Below, in pieces: positions 1 through 9,340 of a stretch of DNA of 64,000 bases; positions within the stretch are counted from its first letter, which is position 1; each line of letters opens with the position of its first letter. Under the pieces are notes generated by a model. The model was given only the letters and a program-made list of their open reading frames with translations, ran no database searches and was not told the DNA's origin. Position numbers and translations under genes: made by a program. Source of the stretch: Acidobacteriota bacterium (lineage in GTDB: Bacteria; Acidobacteriota; Terriglobia; Acidiferrales; UBA7541); the NCBI GenBank assembly GCA_021788095.1, contig JAJYLB010000015.1, forward strand, positions 1-64,000, written 5' to 3'.

Positions 1-16
1 CGTTGGGCCTGCAAAA

Positions 17-66
17 TAAAAACGGCTTCGCTGCATCCCACCACCGCACAACGAAGCCCTTTTTAA
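17..66. terminator. Bidirectional hairpin terminator at the window edge
   Basis: A 7-bp stem, GGCTTCG paired with CGAAGCC, is flanked by an A-run on the left and a T-run (CTTTTTAA) on the right, so it could terminate transcription from either side. The loop is long, about 21 nt. It probably ends a gene lying to the left of the window. Confidence 0.5.
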
Positions 67-118
67 TCCAAAACAACTTGCAATCCGCTGTTCTCTACGC
101 CTCAGGATAGCCAAACAC

Positions 119-300
119 GAGAGGGGCGGCCACAAGGGCCGCCCCTACAAGCGCGCCAGGAGCGGTGTCGGTAGGGGCGGGGTTACCCCGCCCGGTCGGG
201 GCGTGGCTGGGTGTCGGGGGCGCGGAGACCCGTTCGACTCGCTCTGCTCGCTCAGGGCAGGCCGCGCCCCTACGAGCGCGCCTGGGCACTACGGTGGGCG
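119..300. repeat. Intergenic GGGGCGG hairpin repeats
   Basis: This gene-free stretch holds GGGGCGGCC-acaa-GGGCCGCCCC and a second hairpin, GGGGCGGGG facing CCCCGCCCG. They resemble the GTAGGGGC-type hairpins seen elsewhere in the window. The ORF called here on the minus strand is low-complexity translation of these repeats. Confidence 0.55.
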
Positions 301-305
301 GGGCT

Positions 306-2165
306 CTACCCCTGTTGAGCGGTTGCGGTTAGCTGCAGCTTGCCGGCGCGCTGCTTGGCCTGCGCGATGATTTCCGCCATGACGTTCCGATAGCGGTCGA
401 ACGTGTCGTCGACCACGGTGATGGTGGGAATCTCGAACGGAGTGAGACTCAGCGTCTTCGGATCGAAATGGCCGAAGCCGGATTCGTGCACGCCGCTCGA
501 ACCGCGGCCTGGCGCCGGATGGCTCAGGTGGCTGAAAGTGCGGCAGTACTTTTGGAAAGCGGGCGGATAACCGCGGGAAGGGAAGACCTGGTAAACGGGG
601 AGAAACGACATCAGGGCGTCGTAACTGAATTCACCGACGGCAAGCACGTTGGGATATTTCCGCCGCAGACCCTCGACGAGCCGCCGCGTGCCTTCGTGCA
701 TATCGGCTTCCCGGTTGTTGACCCAGCCGCCCGAGATGTCGAGGAAATAGCCGTCCACCCCGTAGCGATCGATGACGCCGGCGATGCTCGTCTCCATCCA
801 CCGCTGCCACGTTTCCATACCTACGTTCATGTACCGGCCCCAGCCTTCGTTGTGGCGGTCGTTGTCCCAATCGACCCACGCGAGGTCGAAGGTGTTGCCA
901 TCGATCTCGTGCGTGCTCGCCGCAGCCCACTCGGAGTATTCCGGCAGGGCGGTGTTCGCCGAGTTCAGACCGAACATCGGCAGGAAGCGGAAACCCATTC
1001 GGTGTCCTTCCTGGATGAGGTGGCGAAAGCCGGCTTCGCCGCCCAGGCGGTCGTCGACTTTATAGATCGGGTAGATCCAGTAGTAGCGGCCGTTCCAGGC
1101 GGGGAGGAAGACCATCACCTTGTGCGCATCGATTTGCCCGGAAACCCACTCGAGCGTGCGGAGGGCCTTGGCGAAATCGTTGAAGATGTACCCGGTCCAA
1201 TCCATGCCGTGAATCGAAACGAACAGTTCGACTTCGCGGAACCAGGCGGGCACATCGGTGCGGGCGCTCCAATCGGGAATTTGGAAAGCGCGCTCGACGT
1301 GCTCGAAGTGCGGGCGAAAGGCGGCTTCGGCCGTAGTGGTGCGGCCGGCTCGCCAGCGGGCGCCTTCGAGCCGATGGCTTCGCTGCCAGCCGGGGTTTTC
1401 GTAAACCAATTCGGCGCGATACAGGTTGTTTTCCGCCGGCTCGAAGTACATGCGATGGGCGCGCACCTGGCTCATCAGGGAGGAGAGAAAGAAGTAATCG
1501 CCGGCGCCGGCTTCAATTACGGCCAACGGGCTATCGGTGCCGCGCGCTTGCCGCGCCGCGCCCCATGGATAGCCAAACAGAACCTCATTGTCTCGCATGT
1601 CGAAGAACCCGGAGCTGCCCGCGGCCATCCTTCCGCGCGGCACGCCGCGCACGATGCTGGCGACGGACTTGATCGGCTGGTTCATCTCCGCGGTGACGTC
1701 CCATTCGACAAACGCGCCGCTCGGCCGGATATGAGAGCGGAGCATTCCCGGGGCCTTGAGCTGTCCGCCAGCGTAGACCAGGCCGGAACACTCGACGAGC
1801 AAGCGGTCGCCCTCAGGAGTGACCTTCAGGAGATCCCGATCGAGGCCGAAGGTGTTCTCGAAGGTGTACAGGCGGAAACCGATCAGCAATTGATTGAAGG
1901 CAACGGACGGCTCGGGAAAATCGAAACTGAATTTCTGGAAACCGCGGCCGGGTGGGGGAAGAATCACGTTGCTCGTGCAGTTGAGTGGCAGGATCGTGCC
2001 GTTCGGCGGCGGGCCGACCTGGGCGGTCGGGCTGGGGTCCAGCGCCTCGGAGCCGCCAGGCGGTGCGGCGGTGGCTGCCGGCGCCGCCACTCCTTCTACA
2101 GCCAAGGCAGCTACAGTGGCCGCCGCTCCTTTCAAAAGGTCTCGCCGAGTCAGTTCTTCTTTCAT
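306..2165 (-). CDS. Tat-exported glycoside-hydrolase-like TIM-barrel protein
   Basis: A 619-residue protein with a twin-arginine signal at its start (LTRRDLLKGAAA, then an alanine-rich stretch), so it is probably exported folded. A GGGGGA ribosome-binding site lies about 6 nt before the ATG. Residues about 300-560 resemble glycosidase-type (beta/alpha)8 barrels of the DUF6259/alpha-amylase kind: a strand ending FVSIHGMDWTG, then RYGVDGYFLDISGG, where the Asp is placed like a catalytic nucleophile, then NVLAVGEFSYD with a possible acid Glu. The N-terminal half looks beta-rich. Substrate unknown. It faces away from proS and appears monocistronic. The exact GH family is an inference. Confidence 0.6.
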   Translation of the reverse strand: MKEELTRRDLLKGAAATVAALAVEGVAAPAATAAPPGGSEALDPSPTAQVGPPPNGTILPLNCTSNVILPPPGRGFQKFSFDFPEPSVAFNQLLIGFRLYTFENTFGLDRDLLKVTPEGDRLLVECSGLVYAGGQLKAPGMLRSHIRPSGAFVEWDVTAEMNQPIKSVASIVRGVPRGRMAAGSSGFFDMRDNEVLFGYPWGAARQARGTDSPLAVIEAGAGDYFFLSSLMSQVRAHRMYFEPAENNLYRAELVYENPGWQRSHRLEGARWRAGRTTTAEAAFRPHFEHVERAFQIPDWSARTDVPAWFREVELFVSIHGMDWTGYIFNDFAKALRTLEWVSGQIDAHKVMVFLPAWNGRYYWIYPIYKVDDRLGGEAGFRHLIQEGHRMGFRFLPMFGLNSANTALPEYSEWAAASTHEIDGNTFDLAWVDWDNDRHNEGWGRYMNVGMETWQRWMETSIAGVIDRYGVDGYFLDISGGWVNNREADMHEGTRRLVEGLRRKYPNVLAVGEFSYDALMSFLPVYQVFPSRGYPPAFQKYCRTFSHLSHPAPGRGSSGVHESGFGHFDPKTLSLTPFEIPTITVVDDTFDRYRNVMAEIIAQAKQRAGKLQLTATAQQG

Positions 2166-2435
2166 CGATGGTCCCCCTTTTCGAGCAGTGGCTCTTGAGC
2201 TGATGGCGTTCTCCTGCCGTCTTCAAACGCCTATTCAAATCCTGGCGGGTGCCTCGACGCAAGCGCGAGGGCAGCCCGCGCCACTTGCGACTCACGGCGG
2301 AGGCGCGGAGGGCGCGGGCACCGCGCCCCTACGGAGGTTGCGCGGTTGGCAGCACCGGCGCGCGGGCAGGGCCCCGGCTAACAGAGTCGGGGGAGGGTGG
2401 CTGCGGCTCGAGGGCAAAAAGCACACGGGCTGAAG

Positions 2436-2564
2436 AATCTGTGTGGCAACGCGAAAAGGTGCGAATTCCACAGCCCTGGCGCAAATTTCGTGCGTTGTCC
2501 GCAAACGACTTGCGCGAATCTATGAAAAATACAAACTGTGGAAATGCCAGTTGCCACACAGACT
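2436..2564 (+). mobile_element. 129-bp MITE-like element, copy 1
   Basis: Non-coding element with imperfect 15-bp terminal inverted repeats (AATCTGTGTGGCAAC and GTTGCCACACAGACT, one mismatch) and nested internal pairs TTCCACAG/CTGTGGAA and GCGCAA/TTGCGC. It is flanked by the direct repeat CTGAAG at 2430-2435 and 2565-2570. It is identical over 129 bp to the copies at 34492 and 53640. Removing it restores the palindrome GGGCTGAAGCCt, a typical hairpin-repeat site here. No transposase is present in the window, so mobilisation in trans is inferred. Confidence 0.8.
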
Positions 2565-2650
2565 CTGAAGCCTGCTACCAAGCGGCGTTGACAATGGCGA
2601 ACGCGTTGGCTACGCTGGCTGTTTTCTCCCTTCGAGAAAGATTCAAGCGT

Positions 2651-4111
2651 ATGGCCGAGAAACCGACTGAACGAAGACTGCCTTCGCGGCAGCAAGATTT
2701 CGCCGAGTGGTACAACCAGATCGTGCTGCGCGCCGAGCTGGCGGATTACGCCCCGGTGCGCGGCTGCATGATCGTGCGCCCGTACGGCTGGGGACTCTGG
2801 GAGAACATTCAGCAGGCGCTCGACCGCCGGTTCAAGGCCACCGGGCACGTGAATGCGGCGTTTCCGATGCTGATCCCGCGGAGCTTCATCGAGAAGGAGA
2901 GCAAGCACGTGGCCGGGTTCGCGCCGGAGCTGGCGGTGGTCACGGTCGGAGGGGGCGAGGAGCTCGAGGAACCGCTGGTGCTCCGGCCGACTTCGGAAAC
3001 GATCATCGGCCACGCCTACGCGCGCTGGGTGCAGTCGTATCGCGATCTTCCCATCCTGATCAATCTGTGGAACAACGTGGTCCGCTGGGAGCTGCGGACC
3101 AAGCTGTTTCTGCGTACGCTGGAATTCTACTGGCAGGAGGGCCACACCGCTCACGCCACCGCGAAGGAGGCGGAAGAGGAGACGCGGCGGATGCTCGACG
3201 TCTACGCCGATTTCGCGAGGAACGAAGCGGCCATTCCCGTGATTCCGGGGCGGAAATCGGAATCCGAGAGATTCGCCGGCGCCGACGAGACCTACTCGAT
3301 CGAAGCGATGATGGGAGACGGGAAGGCGCTGCAGGCGGGGACGAGCCACAACCTTGGGCAGAATTTCGCGCGCGCCTTTGAAATCCGCTACCTTGACCGC
3401 GGCGGCCAGCTCCAGCATTGCTGGACGACTTCCTGGGGCCTTTCCACGCGGTTCATCGGCGCCATCATCATGGTCCACGGCGACGATCAGGGACTCATCC
3501 TGCCCCCGCGGCTCGCTCCGCTGCAGGCGGTCATCGTCCCCATCTTCAAGACCGAAGCGGAGCGGGAGCTGACCGCGGAGGCGGGCCGGAAAGTGCGCGA
3601 CGAGCTGGCGGGCGCGGGCATTCGTGTAAAGCTGGACGAGCGCGACGGAGTCAGTCCCGGATTCAAGTTCAACGACTGGGAGATGCGCGGCGTGCCGCTG
3701 CGCATCGAGATCGGCCCGCGCGACGTTGCCGCGGGCGGTGTCGTTCTGGCGCGGCGCGAGCGGCCGGGCAAGGAAGGGAAGAGCCCGGCGAAGATGGAAG
3801 GCCTTGCGGCGACGGTAGCGCAAACGCTCGAGAGCATTCAGAAGGCGCTCTACGATCGCGCACTCGCCTTCCGCGAAGCCCATACGCGCGTGGCGAGCAA
3901 CTACGACGAGTTCCGGGCGGCCGTCGAAGACGGCTTCGCTTTGGCGTGGTGGTGCGGCGGGGCCGAATGCGAGGCGCGAATCAAGGAAGAGACGAAAGCC
4001 ACCATGCGCTGCATCCCGCTCGAGCGGTCCGCCTCGGCGGGCGGAAGCGGCGTCTGCGTCTTGTGCGGGCAACCTGCGAGCGAGCAGGCGATATTCGCCC
4101 GCGCGTACTAG
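2651..4111 (+). CDS. proS: Prolyl-tRNA synthetase, archaeal/eukaryotic-type
   Basis: Charges tRNA-Pro with proline in the cytoplasm. The 486-residue protein shows class II synthetase motifs: FPMLIPRSFIEKE, LRPTSETIIGHAYARW (motif 2 region, with the TSE proline-site signature), WQEGHTAHAT and GLSTRFIGAIIMVHGDDQGL (motif 3). The C-terminal part has the anticodon-binding domain and ends near a Cys-rich stretch (CIPL...CVLCGQPA), as in the short ProRS form lacking the bacterial editing insertion. The track ORF opens at 2249, but its first 130 codons read through a repeat and the MITE. ATG 2651 (MAEKPTERRLPSRQQDFAEW) fits the family start. Confidence 0.93.
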   Translation: MAEKPTERRLPSRQQDFAEWYNQIVLRAELADYAPVRGCMIVRPYGWGLWENIQQALDRRFKATGHVNAAFPMLIPRSFIEKESKHVAGFAPELAVVTVGGGEELEEPLVLRPTSETIIGHAYARWVQSYRDLPILINLWNNVVRWELRTKLFLRTLEFYWQEGHTAHATAKEAEEETRRMLDVYADFARNEAAIPVIPGRKSESERFAGADETYSIEAMMGDGKALQAGTSHNLGQNFARAFEIRYLDRGGQLQHCWTTSWGLSTRFIGAIIMVHGDDQGLILPPRLAPLQAVIVPIFKTEAERELTAEAGRKVRDELAGAGIRVKLDERDGVSPGFKFNDWEMRGVPLRIEIGPRDVAAGGVVLARRERPGKEGKSPAKMEGLAATVAQTLESIQKALYDRALAFREAHTRVASNYDEFRAAVEDGFALAWWCGGAECEARIKEETKATMRCIPLERSASAGGSGVCVLCGQPASEQAIFARAY

Positions 4112-4220
4112 AAGCTATTGCAAAACCTCCCGGCACATGCTTCAGGGGCTGAAGCCCCTTCATTTTGGCCGCCTTTTTGTCGGAGCTGAAGCTCCGACCC
4201 CTGAAAACCTGTGTTGCTAA
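4112..4220. repeat. Palindromic repeat R1, copy 1
   Basis: Begins GAAGCTATTGCAAAACC directly at the proS stop and contains two hairpins, AGGGGCTGAAGCCCCT and GTCGGAGCTGAAGCTCCGAC. The same arrangement recurs near 49085, and R1-type termini enclose the MITE near 53600. Confidence 0.65.
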
Positions 4221-4236
4221 CTTCTGATTCAGGACA

Positions 4237-4363
4237 CTAGCAGGATGCTTCAAAACGCGGGCGAACCGCCCCCAGCGGCTGAAGCCGCTTTCTTGCACAA
4301 GCGCTTACGGCACGACTGAAGTCGTGCCCTTACGAAAAGAGGCCTTTTGCGGCGTCCTGCTAG
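4237..4363. repeat. Inverted-terminus repeat R2, copy 1
   Basis: The termini CTAGCAGGATGCTTCAAAA and TTTTGCGGCGTCCTGCTAG are imperfect inverted repeats. The interior holds the hairpins AGCGGCTGAAGCCGCT and GGCACGACTGAAGTCGTGCC. A second R2 lies at 58436-58577 with a different interior. Confidence 0.6.
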
Positions 4364-4379
4364 ATGCCGTCGCAGGACC

Positions 4380-4560
4380 CGTGAGGGCTGGCGCTCAGAG
4401 CTCCCGGTTTTCGCCGGGAGAGGTTCCAATACTGTTTTTTGGCCGTGTTTACGGCACGGCTTCCCGGCCAAGAGCGCCGAGAGGCAAGATACGGGGATGC
4501 CACCGTACCCTTCCGGGGAAGGGTTCTGAAATGATTTCTGGGTGAAAACGCACATTTTTG
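4380..4560 (+). other. Hairpin-rich leader upstream of the OmpA gene
   Basis: Four stems in sequence: CTCCCGG/CCGGGAG, TTGGCCG/CGGCCAA, TACGG/CCGTA and CCCTTCC/GGAAGGG. This could be a structured 5' leader or a cluster of repeats. I recognise no known riboswitch core, so the function is open. Confidence 0.3.
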
Positions 4561-4642
4561 GCGGGTGCGTGCACGAGCTAGGCAACCTCCCACCTTCCGC
4601 CGCCTTCTACCCCTAATAGACATGACCATGAGGAGGGGTTCG

Positions 4643-5365
4643 ATGGTATCGAAGACTTCATTATTCATTCCCGTGGTGGCGCTGGGAACGATTTTCGCCG
4701 CAGGGTGCGCCACGAAAGGCTACGTTCGCGCTCAAGTTCAACCTGTGAATTCCAAAGTCGACCAAGTCTCCGCGCAAACCAAGCAACAGTTCACGGACAC
4801 GAACGGCAAGATCGACTCCAACGCTCAGCGGGAACAGCAAGACTTCTCCGCGGCCAAGGAGAGCGCCGATGCCGCCGATAGCCACGCCACCGAGGCGCTG
4901 AATGTCGGCCACCAGAACACTTCGCGCATCGGCGATCTGAACAACACCATCGCCAACCTGGATGCGTACAAGCCGGCTGACAAGGCGACGGTCCTCTTCG
5001 GATTCAACCGCCACAACCTCACCGAAGACGCCAAGTCCAAGCTCGACACCGTGGCGGCCGACGTTCAGAGCCAGCAGCGGTACTTCATCACCATTCAGGG
5101 TTATACGGACCAGTCTGGCCCGGCCAACTACAACGACACGCTGAGCCAGGAACGCGCCAACGCGGTGATTCGCTACCTGGTGGGAGAGAAGAACATCCCC
5201 CTCTTCCGCATCCACGTGGTAGGGCTGGGGGAAATGGATTTGGTGAATGGCGGGCACACGCGTCAAGATCGCAAGGACAGTCGCCGTTGCGAAGTGAGCG
5301 TCTTCGTTGCTCCGCCGCTACCGTCCTCCACCACGGCGTCGGCGGCCACCGACACACAACAGTAA
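4643..5365 (+). CDS. OmpA-family outer-membrane lipoprotein (Pal-like)
   Basis: A 240-residue lipoprotein. The signal peptide runs to a lipobox, IFAAGC, so Cys becomes the lipidated residue, processed by Lsp and Lnt. Residues about 30-120 look like an alanine-rich helical coiled-coil (VSAQTKQQFTDTNGKID), and residues 125-225 form an OmpA C-terminal peptidoglycan-binding domain (VLFGFNRHNLTEDAKSKL, GYTDQSGPANYND, LSQERANAVIRYL). It probably tethers the outer membrane to the cell wall. The start is ATG 4643, preceded by AGGAGGGG; an ATG 21 nt upstream overlaps that site and is less likely. Confidence 0.85.
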   Translation: MVSKTSLFIPVVALGTIFAAGCATKGYVRAQVQPVNSKVDQVSAQTKQQFTDTNGKIDSNAQREQQDFSAAKESADAADSHATEALNVGHQNTSRIGDLNNTIANLDAYKPADKATVLFGFNRHNLTEDAKSKLDTVAADVQSQQRYFITIQGYTDQSGPANYNDTLSQERANAVIRYLVGEKNIPLFRIHVVGLGEMDLVNGGHTRQDRKDSRRCEVSVFVAPPLPSSTTASAATDTQQ

Positions 5366-5665
5366 GCAGGGCGGTTGGCGAAGCGTACGGCTTCGCCGCT
5401 CGGCGCGGCCCGTGATTCCGCGCAGGGGCTCGTGTAGGGCGCGCTTCACACCGCGGGCAGCGGCGCCCTTCACGGCCGTCCCCAGCGGCGCTTCACGGCG
5501 CGGCGAGGCTGCTCCGCAGCCTCCCTTCTTAGGGGGCATAGCCCGAGCCCCGGCAGAATGCGGCCAAAGGCCAGGATGAGGCTGGGGAGAGGCCTATTGA
5601 AGCCGGGAGCGAGGGTGTGACGCGGGGAGGCACCTCCCGCTTCGGTATCGGGTTAGAATGTCGCC
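5366..5665. other. Gene-free spacer with a GAGGCTG/CAGCCTC hairpin
   Basis: No plausible gene. It contains a stable hairpin, GAGGCTGctcCGCAGCCTC type, near 5507-5524 and several GGCGCTTCACGG-like short repeats. A TAGAAT box at 5654-5659 lies right before the PBP start but lacks a recognisable -35 partner. Confidence 0.4.
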
Positions 5666-8311
5666 ATGGTCAGCCTTCGCCTCCCGCGCCTGCCGCGCCG
5701 TAATCGGAAGAAAAACGAAGGGCACCGCCGCGTGCGCATCCGCCTTCGTTTCGATCGCGCCTTCTGGACCTCGAAGCTTGGTCTGGGCATCCTGGGCGCG
5801 GTGGCCGTGGCGATTCTGGTCGGTGGCGGAATCTTTCTGCACTACTGGTTCGCCTTCCAGCGGATGATGGACGAGCGCCTGAGCGGGCACGTCTTCCAGC
5901 AAGCCTCGGAACTGCTCAGTGCGCCAGCCAAGATCGAAGCGGGCCAGCCGATGGACGCGAGCCGGCTGGTCGCCTACCTCGAACGCGCCGGCTACACCGC
6001 GCAAGCCGAGGACTATTCTCCCGGGTGGTTTCAGACCTCGGGATCCCTCGTCGAAATTCACCCCTCGAAGCTCTCCTATTTCGCGGGCGGCAACGCGCTG
6101 CGCGTGGATTTCGCGGGAGGCAAAATCGGGGCGATCCTGAGCCTGGACAACGGCCAGCCGGTCCCCAGCGCCGAGATCGAACCGACGCTGGTGACGACGC
6201 TGTTTGGCAGCTCGCGCGTGAAGCGGCGCGTGGTGCCCTACGACGAGTTGCCGCCCACGCTCATCCACGCGGTCCTGGCGGCCGAAGACAAGCGCTTTTT
6301 CCAGGAGCCGGGCATCGATATCCGGCGCGTCTTCGCCGCCGCCCTGGTGGACCTGCGGCTGGGCAAGAAGCAGGAAGGAGCGAGCACGATCACCATGCAG
6401 GTGGCGCGCAGCTTCTTCTTCACTCGCGCCCGCACGTTTCACCGGAAAATGGAAGAAGCGCTGATGGCGATCGAGTTGGTGCACCGTTTCAGCAAAGAGC
6501 AGATCTTCGATCTCTACGCGAACCAGATCTACCTGGGCAACCGGGGCAGCTTCGCCATCCACGGATTCGGCGAGGCCGCCCAGGCCTATTTCGGGAAAAA
6601 CGTTCGCGACCTCGATCTTGGGGAAGACGCCTTCCTCGCCGGCGTTCCCCGCTCGCCGAATTACTATGCGACCGCGGACCTCCATCCCCAGCGCGCCTTC
6701 CAGGTGCGGAACCGCGTCCTCCACGCGATGGTGGACGACGGCTTCATCTCCGCCGCCCAGGAGCAGGAGGCCGAGCGTAAGCCGCTGGTGTTGAGGCCGG
6801 CGGCGCTATCGGCGAGCGACGCGCCCTTTTTCGTCGATCTGGTACGCGACCAGCTTCTCGATCGCTTCTCGGAAACCGATCTCACCACCCAAAGCTACCG
6901 CATCTACACCACGCTCGATCCCGAACTTCAGCGCGCCGCCAACCAAGCGGTGGCCGACGGCATGAACCTGGTGGATCAGCGGCTCGCCCCGCGCTACGCG
7001 CGCTGGCGCAAGCAGGGCAAGCCCGTGCCGAAGCCGGAGGTGGCGCTCGTCGCGCTCGATTCCCACACTGGCGCGGTGCTCGCGCTGGTCGGAGGGCGCG
7101 ACTACGCCAAGAGCCAACTCGATCACGTTATGGCGCGGCGCCAGCCGGGCTCCTCGTTCAAGCCGTTCGTTTACGCCGCCGCCTTCCTCAACGCGGTGGA
7201 GGGCCGCCAGCCCGAGATCACTCCCGCCACCGCCGTTATCGACGAGCCGACGACGTTCCAGTTCGACGGGCGAACGTATACGCCCGACAATTTCGAGCAG
7301 CGTTTCTTCGGGATCGTCACGGCCAAGGAGGCCATGACTCACTCGCTCAACGTTGCTACCGTCAAGTTCGCGCAGATGGTGGGATTCGATCGCGTGCTTC
7401 AAGTGGCCAAGCAGATGAAGCTCGACAACCAGATCCAAGCTACCCCGGCCATGGCCCTGGGCGCGTACGACATGACCCCGCTCGAAGTCGCCGCCGGCTA
7501 CACCGCGCTCGAAAACTCCGGCATTCGCGCCGAGCCGATGTTCGTGCGCTACGTGGTGGGCAAGGGCGACAACGTGATCGAGCAGAATCGCCCGCAAACC
7601 ACTCCGGTGCTTGACCCCCGCGTCGCCTTCCTGGTTACCAGCATCATGGAGAACGTTCTCGACCACGGCACCGGGGTCGTCGCCAGGCAAATGGGATTCG
7701 TCTCTCCCGCCGCGGCCAAGACCGGCACCTCCCACGACGGCTGGTTCGCCGGCTTCACTTCCAAGATCGAATGCGTGGTGTGGGTGGGTTTCGACGACGG
7801 CCGCGAACTCGGCTTGGCGGGCGCGGATTCCGCCGGTCCCATCTGGACGGAATTCATGAAGAGCGCGCTCCAAATTCCCGGCTATGGCAACCCGCAGCCG
7901 TTCCAGGCGCCGTCGGGAGTGATCGAAGCGGCCATCGATCCGGCGACGCTCGAGCTGGCCTCGGCGAACTGCCCCGATCCCCAGGACGACTACTTCATTG
8001 CGGGGACGCAGCCGAGCGGCTATTCCGGGGGCGTGCTATCCCACCTTCCGCCGCCGGTTTCCTGGATGGCGCACCTGTTTGGCGGAGGTTCCAAACCGGC
8101 GCCGCCGGGCGAGGGAAAGGGTCAGGCAGGGTCGCCCGCGGCCCCGACGCGCGCTCCGCGGAGTTCCCGAGTTCCGCCGGCGCCTCCAGCCCAGGCGGCG
8201 CCGGCGTCTAAGCCTGCGTCCGCGGCGCAGCCGAAGAAGGGATTCTTTCAGAAACTGTTTGGCATTTTCGGGAAGAAGAAGCCCCCGGGGCAGGGCGGGT
8301 CGGAGCCGTAA
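5666..8311 (+). CDS. Class A penicillin-binding protein (PBP1b-like)
   Basis: Bifunctional peptidoglycan synthase of 881 residues: glycan polymerisation and peptide cross-linking in the periplasm. A basic cytoplasmic tail and a TM helix (about 35-60) come first, then a UB2H-like segment (LVAYLERAGYTAQAEDY). The GT51 glycosyltransferase follows, with VLAAEDKRFFQEPGID, GASTITMQVAR and RKMEEALMAIELVHRFSK. The transpeptidase has SSFK (Ser about residue 496), SLN and KTG (about 685). The C-terminus is Pro/Ala-rich and ends in a basic amphipathic patch, GFFQKLFGIFGKKK. The UB2H resemblance suggests PBP1b rather than PBP1a or PbpC. A TPR gene follows 36 bp downstream. Confidence 0.9.
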   Translation: MVSLRLPRLPRRNRKKNEGHRRVRIRLRFDRAFWTSKLGLGILGAVAVAILVGGGIFLHYWFAFQRMMDERLSGHVFQQASELLSAPAKIEAGQPMDASRLVAYLERAGYTAQAEDYSPGWFQTSGSLVEIHPSKLSYFAGGNALRVDFAGGKIGAILSLDNGQPVPSAEIEPTLVTTLFGSSRVKRRVVPYDELPPTLIHAVLAAEDKRFFQEPGIDIRRVFAAALVDLRLGKKQEGASTITMQVARSFFFTRARTFHRKMEEALMAIELVHRFSKEQIFDLYANQIYLGNRGSFAIHGFGEAAQAYFGKNVRDLDLGEDAFLAGVPRSPNYYATADLHPQRAFQVRNRVLHAMVDDGFISAAQEQEAERKPLVLRPAALSASDAPFFVDLVRDQLLDRFSETDLTTQSYRIYTTLDPELQRAANQAVADGMNLVDQRLAPRYARWRKQGKPVPKPEVALVALDSHTGAVLALVGGRDYAKSQLDHVMARRQPGSSFKPFVYAAAFLNAVEGRQPEITPATAVIDEPTTFQFDGRTYTPDNFEQRFFGIVTAKEAMTHSLNVATVKFAQMVGFDRVLQVAKQMKLDNQIQATPAMALGAYDMTPLEVAAGYTALENSGIRAEPMFVRYVVGKGDNVIEQNRPQTTPVLDPRVAFLVTSIMENVLDHGTGVVARQMGFVSPAAAKTGTSHDGWFAGFTSKIECVVWVGFDDGRELGLAGADSAGPIWTEFMKSALQIPGYGNPQPFQAPSGVIEAAIDPATLELASANCPDPQDDYFIAGTQPSGYSGGVLSHLPPPVSWMAHLFGGGSKPAPPGEGKGQAGSPAAPTRAPRSSRVPPAPPAQAAPASKPASAAQPKKGFFQKLFGIFGKKKPPGQGGSEP

Positions 8312-8347
8312 GGGGGCGCTCGAAGAGGCCGAGAATCCTGCGGAGCG

Positions 8348-9340
8348 ATGTCTACCCTGACGAGCAGCGCGCGGCGCATAGGTCTGTTGTCGGCCGCGGC
8401 ACTTTGCCTTGGCGGGGTTTCCGGACTTGGCTTTGGGCCCGGCCGCCTCGGGCGGGTCGCGGCATCGCCCTCAGGGCGTCACGCTCTCGAAGCTCGCGCG
8501 CGGCCCGACTCCAGCCGCGTGCCGCAGGCGACGCAAGCGGCGCCCGTCGCGACGAAACGTGAAGGCGAGTCTCGATCGAAGACGACCACGGGAAAAACAG
8601 AGCTGCGTGGCGACGTCTTCATGGCGCGGAAAATGTACCAGCAGGCCATCGCCGAATACGCAGACGCCTTGGCCGAGCAGCCGGCGGTTCCCGCTCCGAA
8701 GCGACCGGGATTTTTCGGGCGCCTCTTCGGCTTCTGGCGGGGGAGCAAGACTCCGCCGCAGCCCAAGGCATCGGAGCTGGAGAACAAGATCGGCATCGCC
8801 TATCAGCAGCTGGGTGACTCGCGCCATGCCGAACTCTACTACCGCAGGGCCTGCCAAGCCGACGCGTCCTTTGCCAACCCGCGGAATAATCTCGGCACCG
8901 TCGAGTTTGGCCGGCAGAACTACGGAGGCGCGATCGCACAATACCAGCGCGCCACGCGCATCGATCCCCGGAATGCTACGTTCTTCGTCAATCTAGGCTA
9001 CGCCAATTTCGCGCGGAAAAACGGCGCGGAGGCCATCCGCAATTTCCGCCAGGCCCTCGCGGTCGATCCCCTGGTCTTCCAGCACATAGCGGCAAGCGAT
9101 GTGGTGGTGGAAGATAGCGGCAACGTGAATTCCGCGGCCTACGATTACCTCCTGGCGAAGACCTTCGCCATGCTCGGCAACGCCGAGCGCGCGGCCCATT
9201 ACCTGAGAATGGCGCGCGACGAAGGCTACCGGAAATTGACCGGCGCCCGCACCGACTCGGCTTTCCGCGGCGTCCTCAAGGACCGGCGCGTCCAACAGAT
9301 CCTCAACTCGGTTGCCTCGCCGGACCCTCCTCAGCAATAG
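8348..9340 (+). CDS. Tetratricopeptide-repeat protein
   Basis: A 330-residue protein with an N-terminal hydrophobic or signal-like stretch and at least three TPR units: YQQAIAEYADALAEQ, GDSRHAELYYRRACQADASFANPRNNLG, and YGGAIAQYQRATRIDPRNATFFVNLG followed by AEAIRNFRQALAVDPL. A basic insert (RPGFFGRLFGFWRGSK) interrupts the first repeats and resembles the C-terminal patch of the upstream PBP (GFFQKLFGIFGKKK), which may mean both dock on the same membrane or partner. Probable co-transcription with the PBP gene suggests a scaffold for cell-wall synthesis. Function inferred from context only. Confidence 0.75.
   Translation: MSTLTSSARRIGLLSAAALCLGGVSGLGFGPGRLGRVAASPSGRHALEARARPDSSRVPQATQAAPVATKREGESRSKTTTGKTELRGDVFMARKMYQQAIAEYADALAEQPAVPAPKRPGFFGRLFGFWRGSKTPPQPKASELENKIGIAYQQLGDSRHAELYYRRACQADASFANPRNNLGTVEFGRQNYGGAIAQYQRATRIDPRNATFFVNLGYANFARKNGAEAIRNFRQALAVDPLVFQHIAASDVVVEDSGNVNSAAYDYLLAKTFAMLGNAERAAHYLRMARDEGYRKLTGARTDSAFRGVLKDRRVQQILNSVASPDPPQQ

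Noticed and set aside
468-2198. 576-aa plus-strand ORF opposite the Tat-exported protein
   Set aside because: Shadow frame of a GC-rich gene; the minus strand has a Tat signal, a ribosome-binding site and a recognisable fold, while this translation shows no domain.
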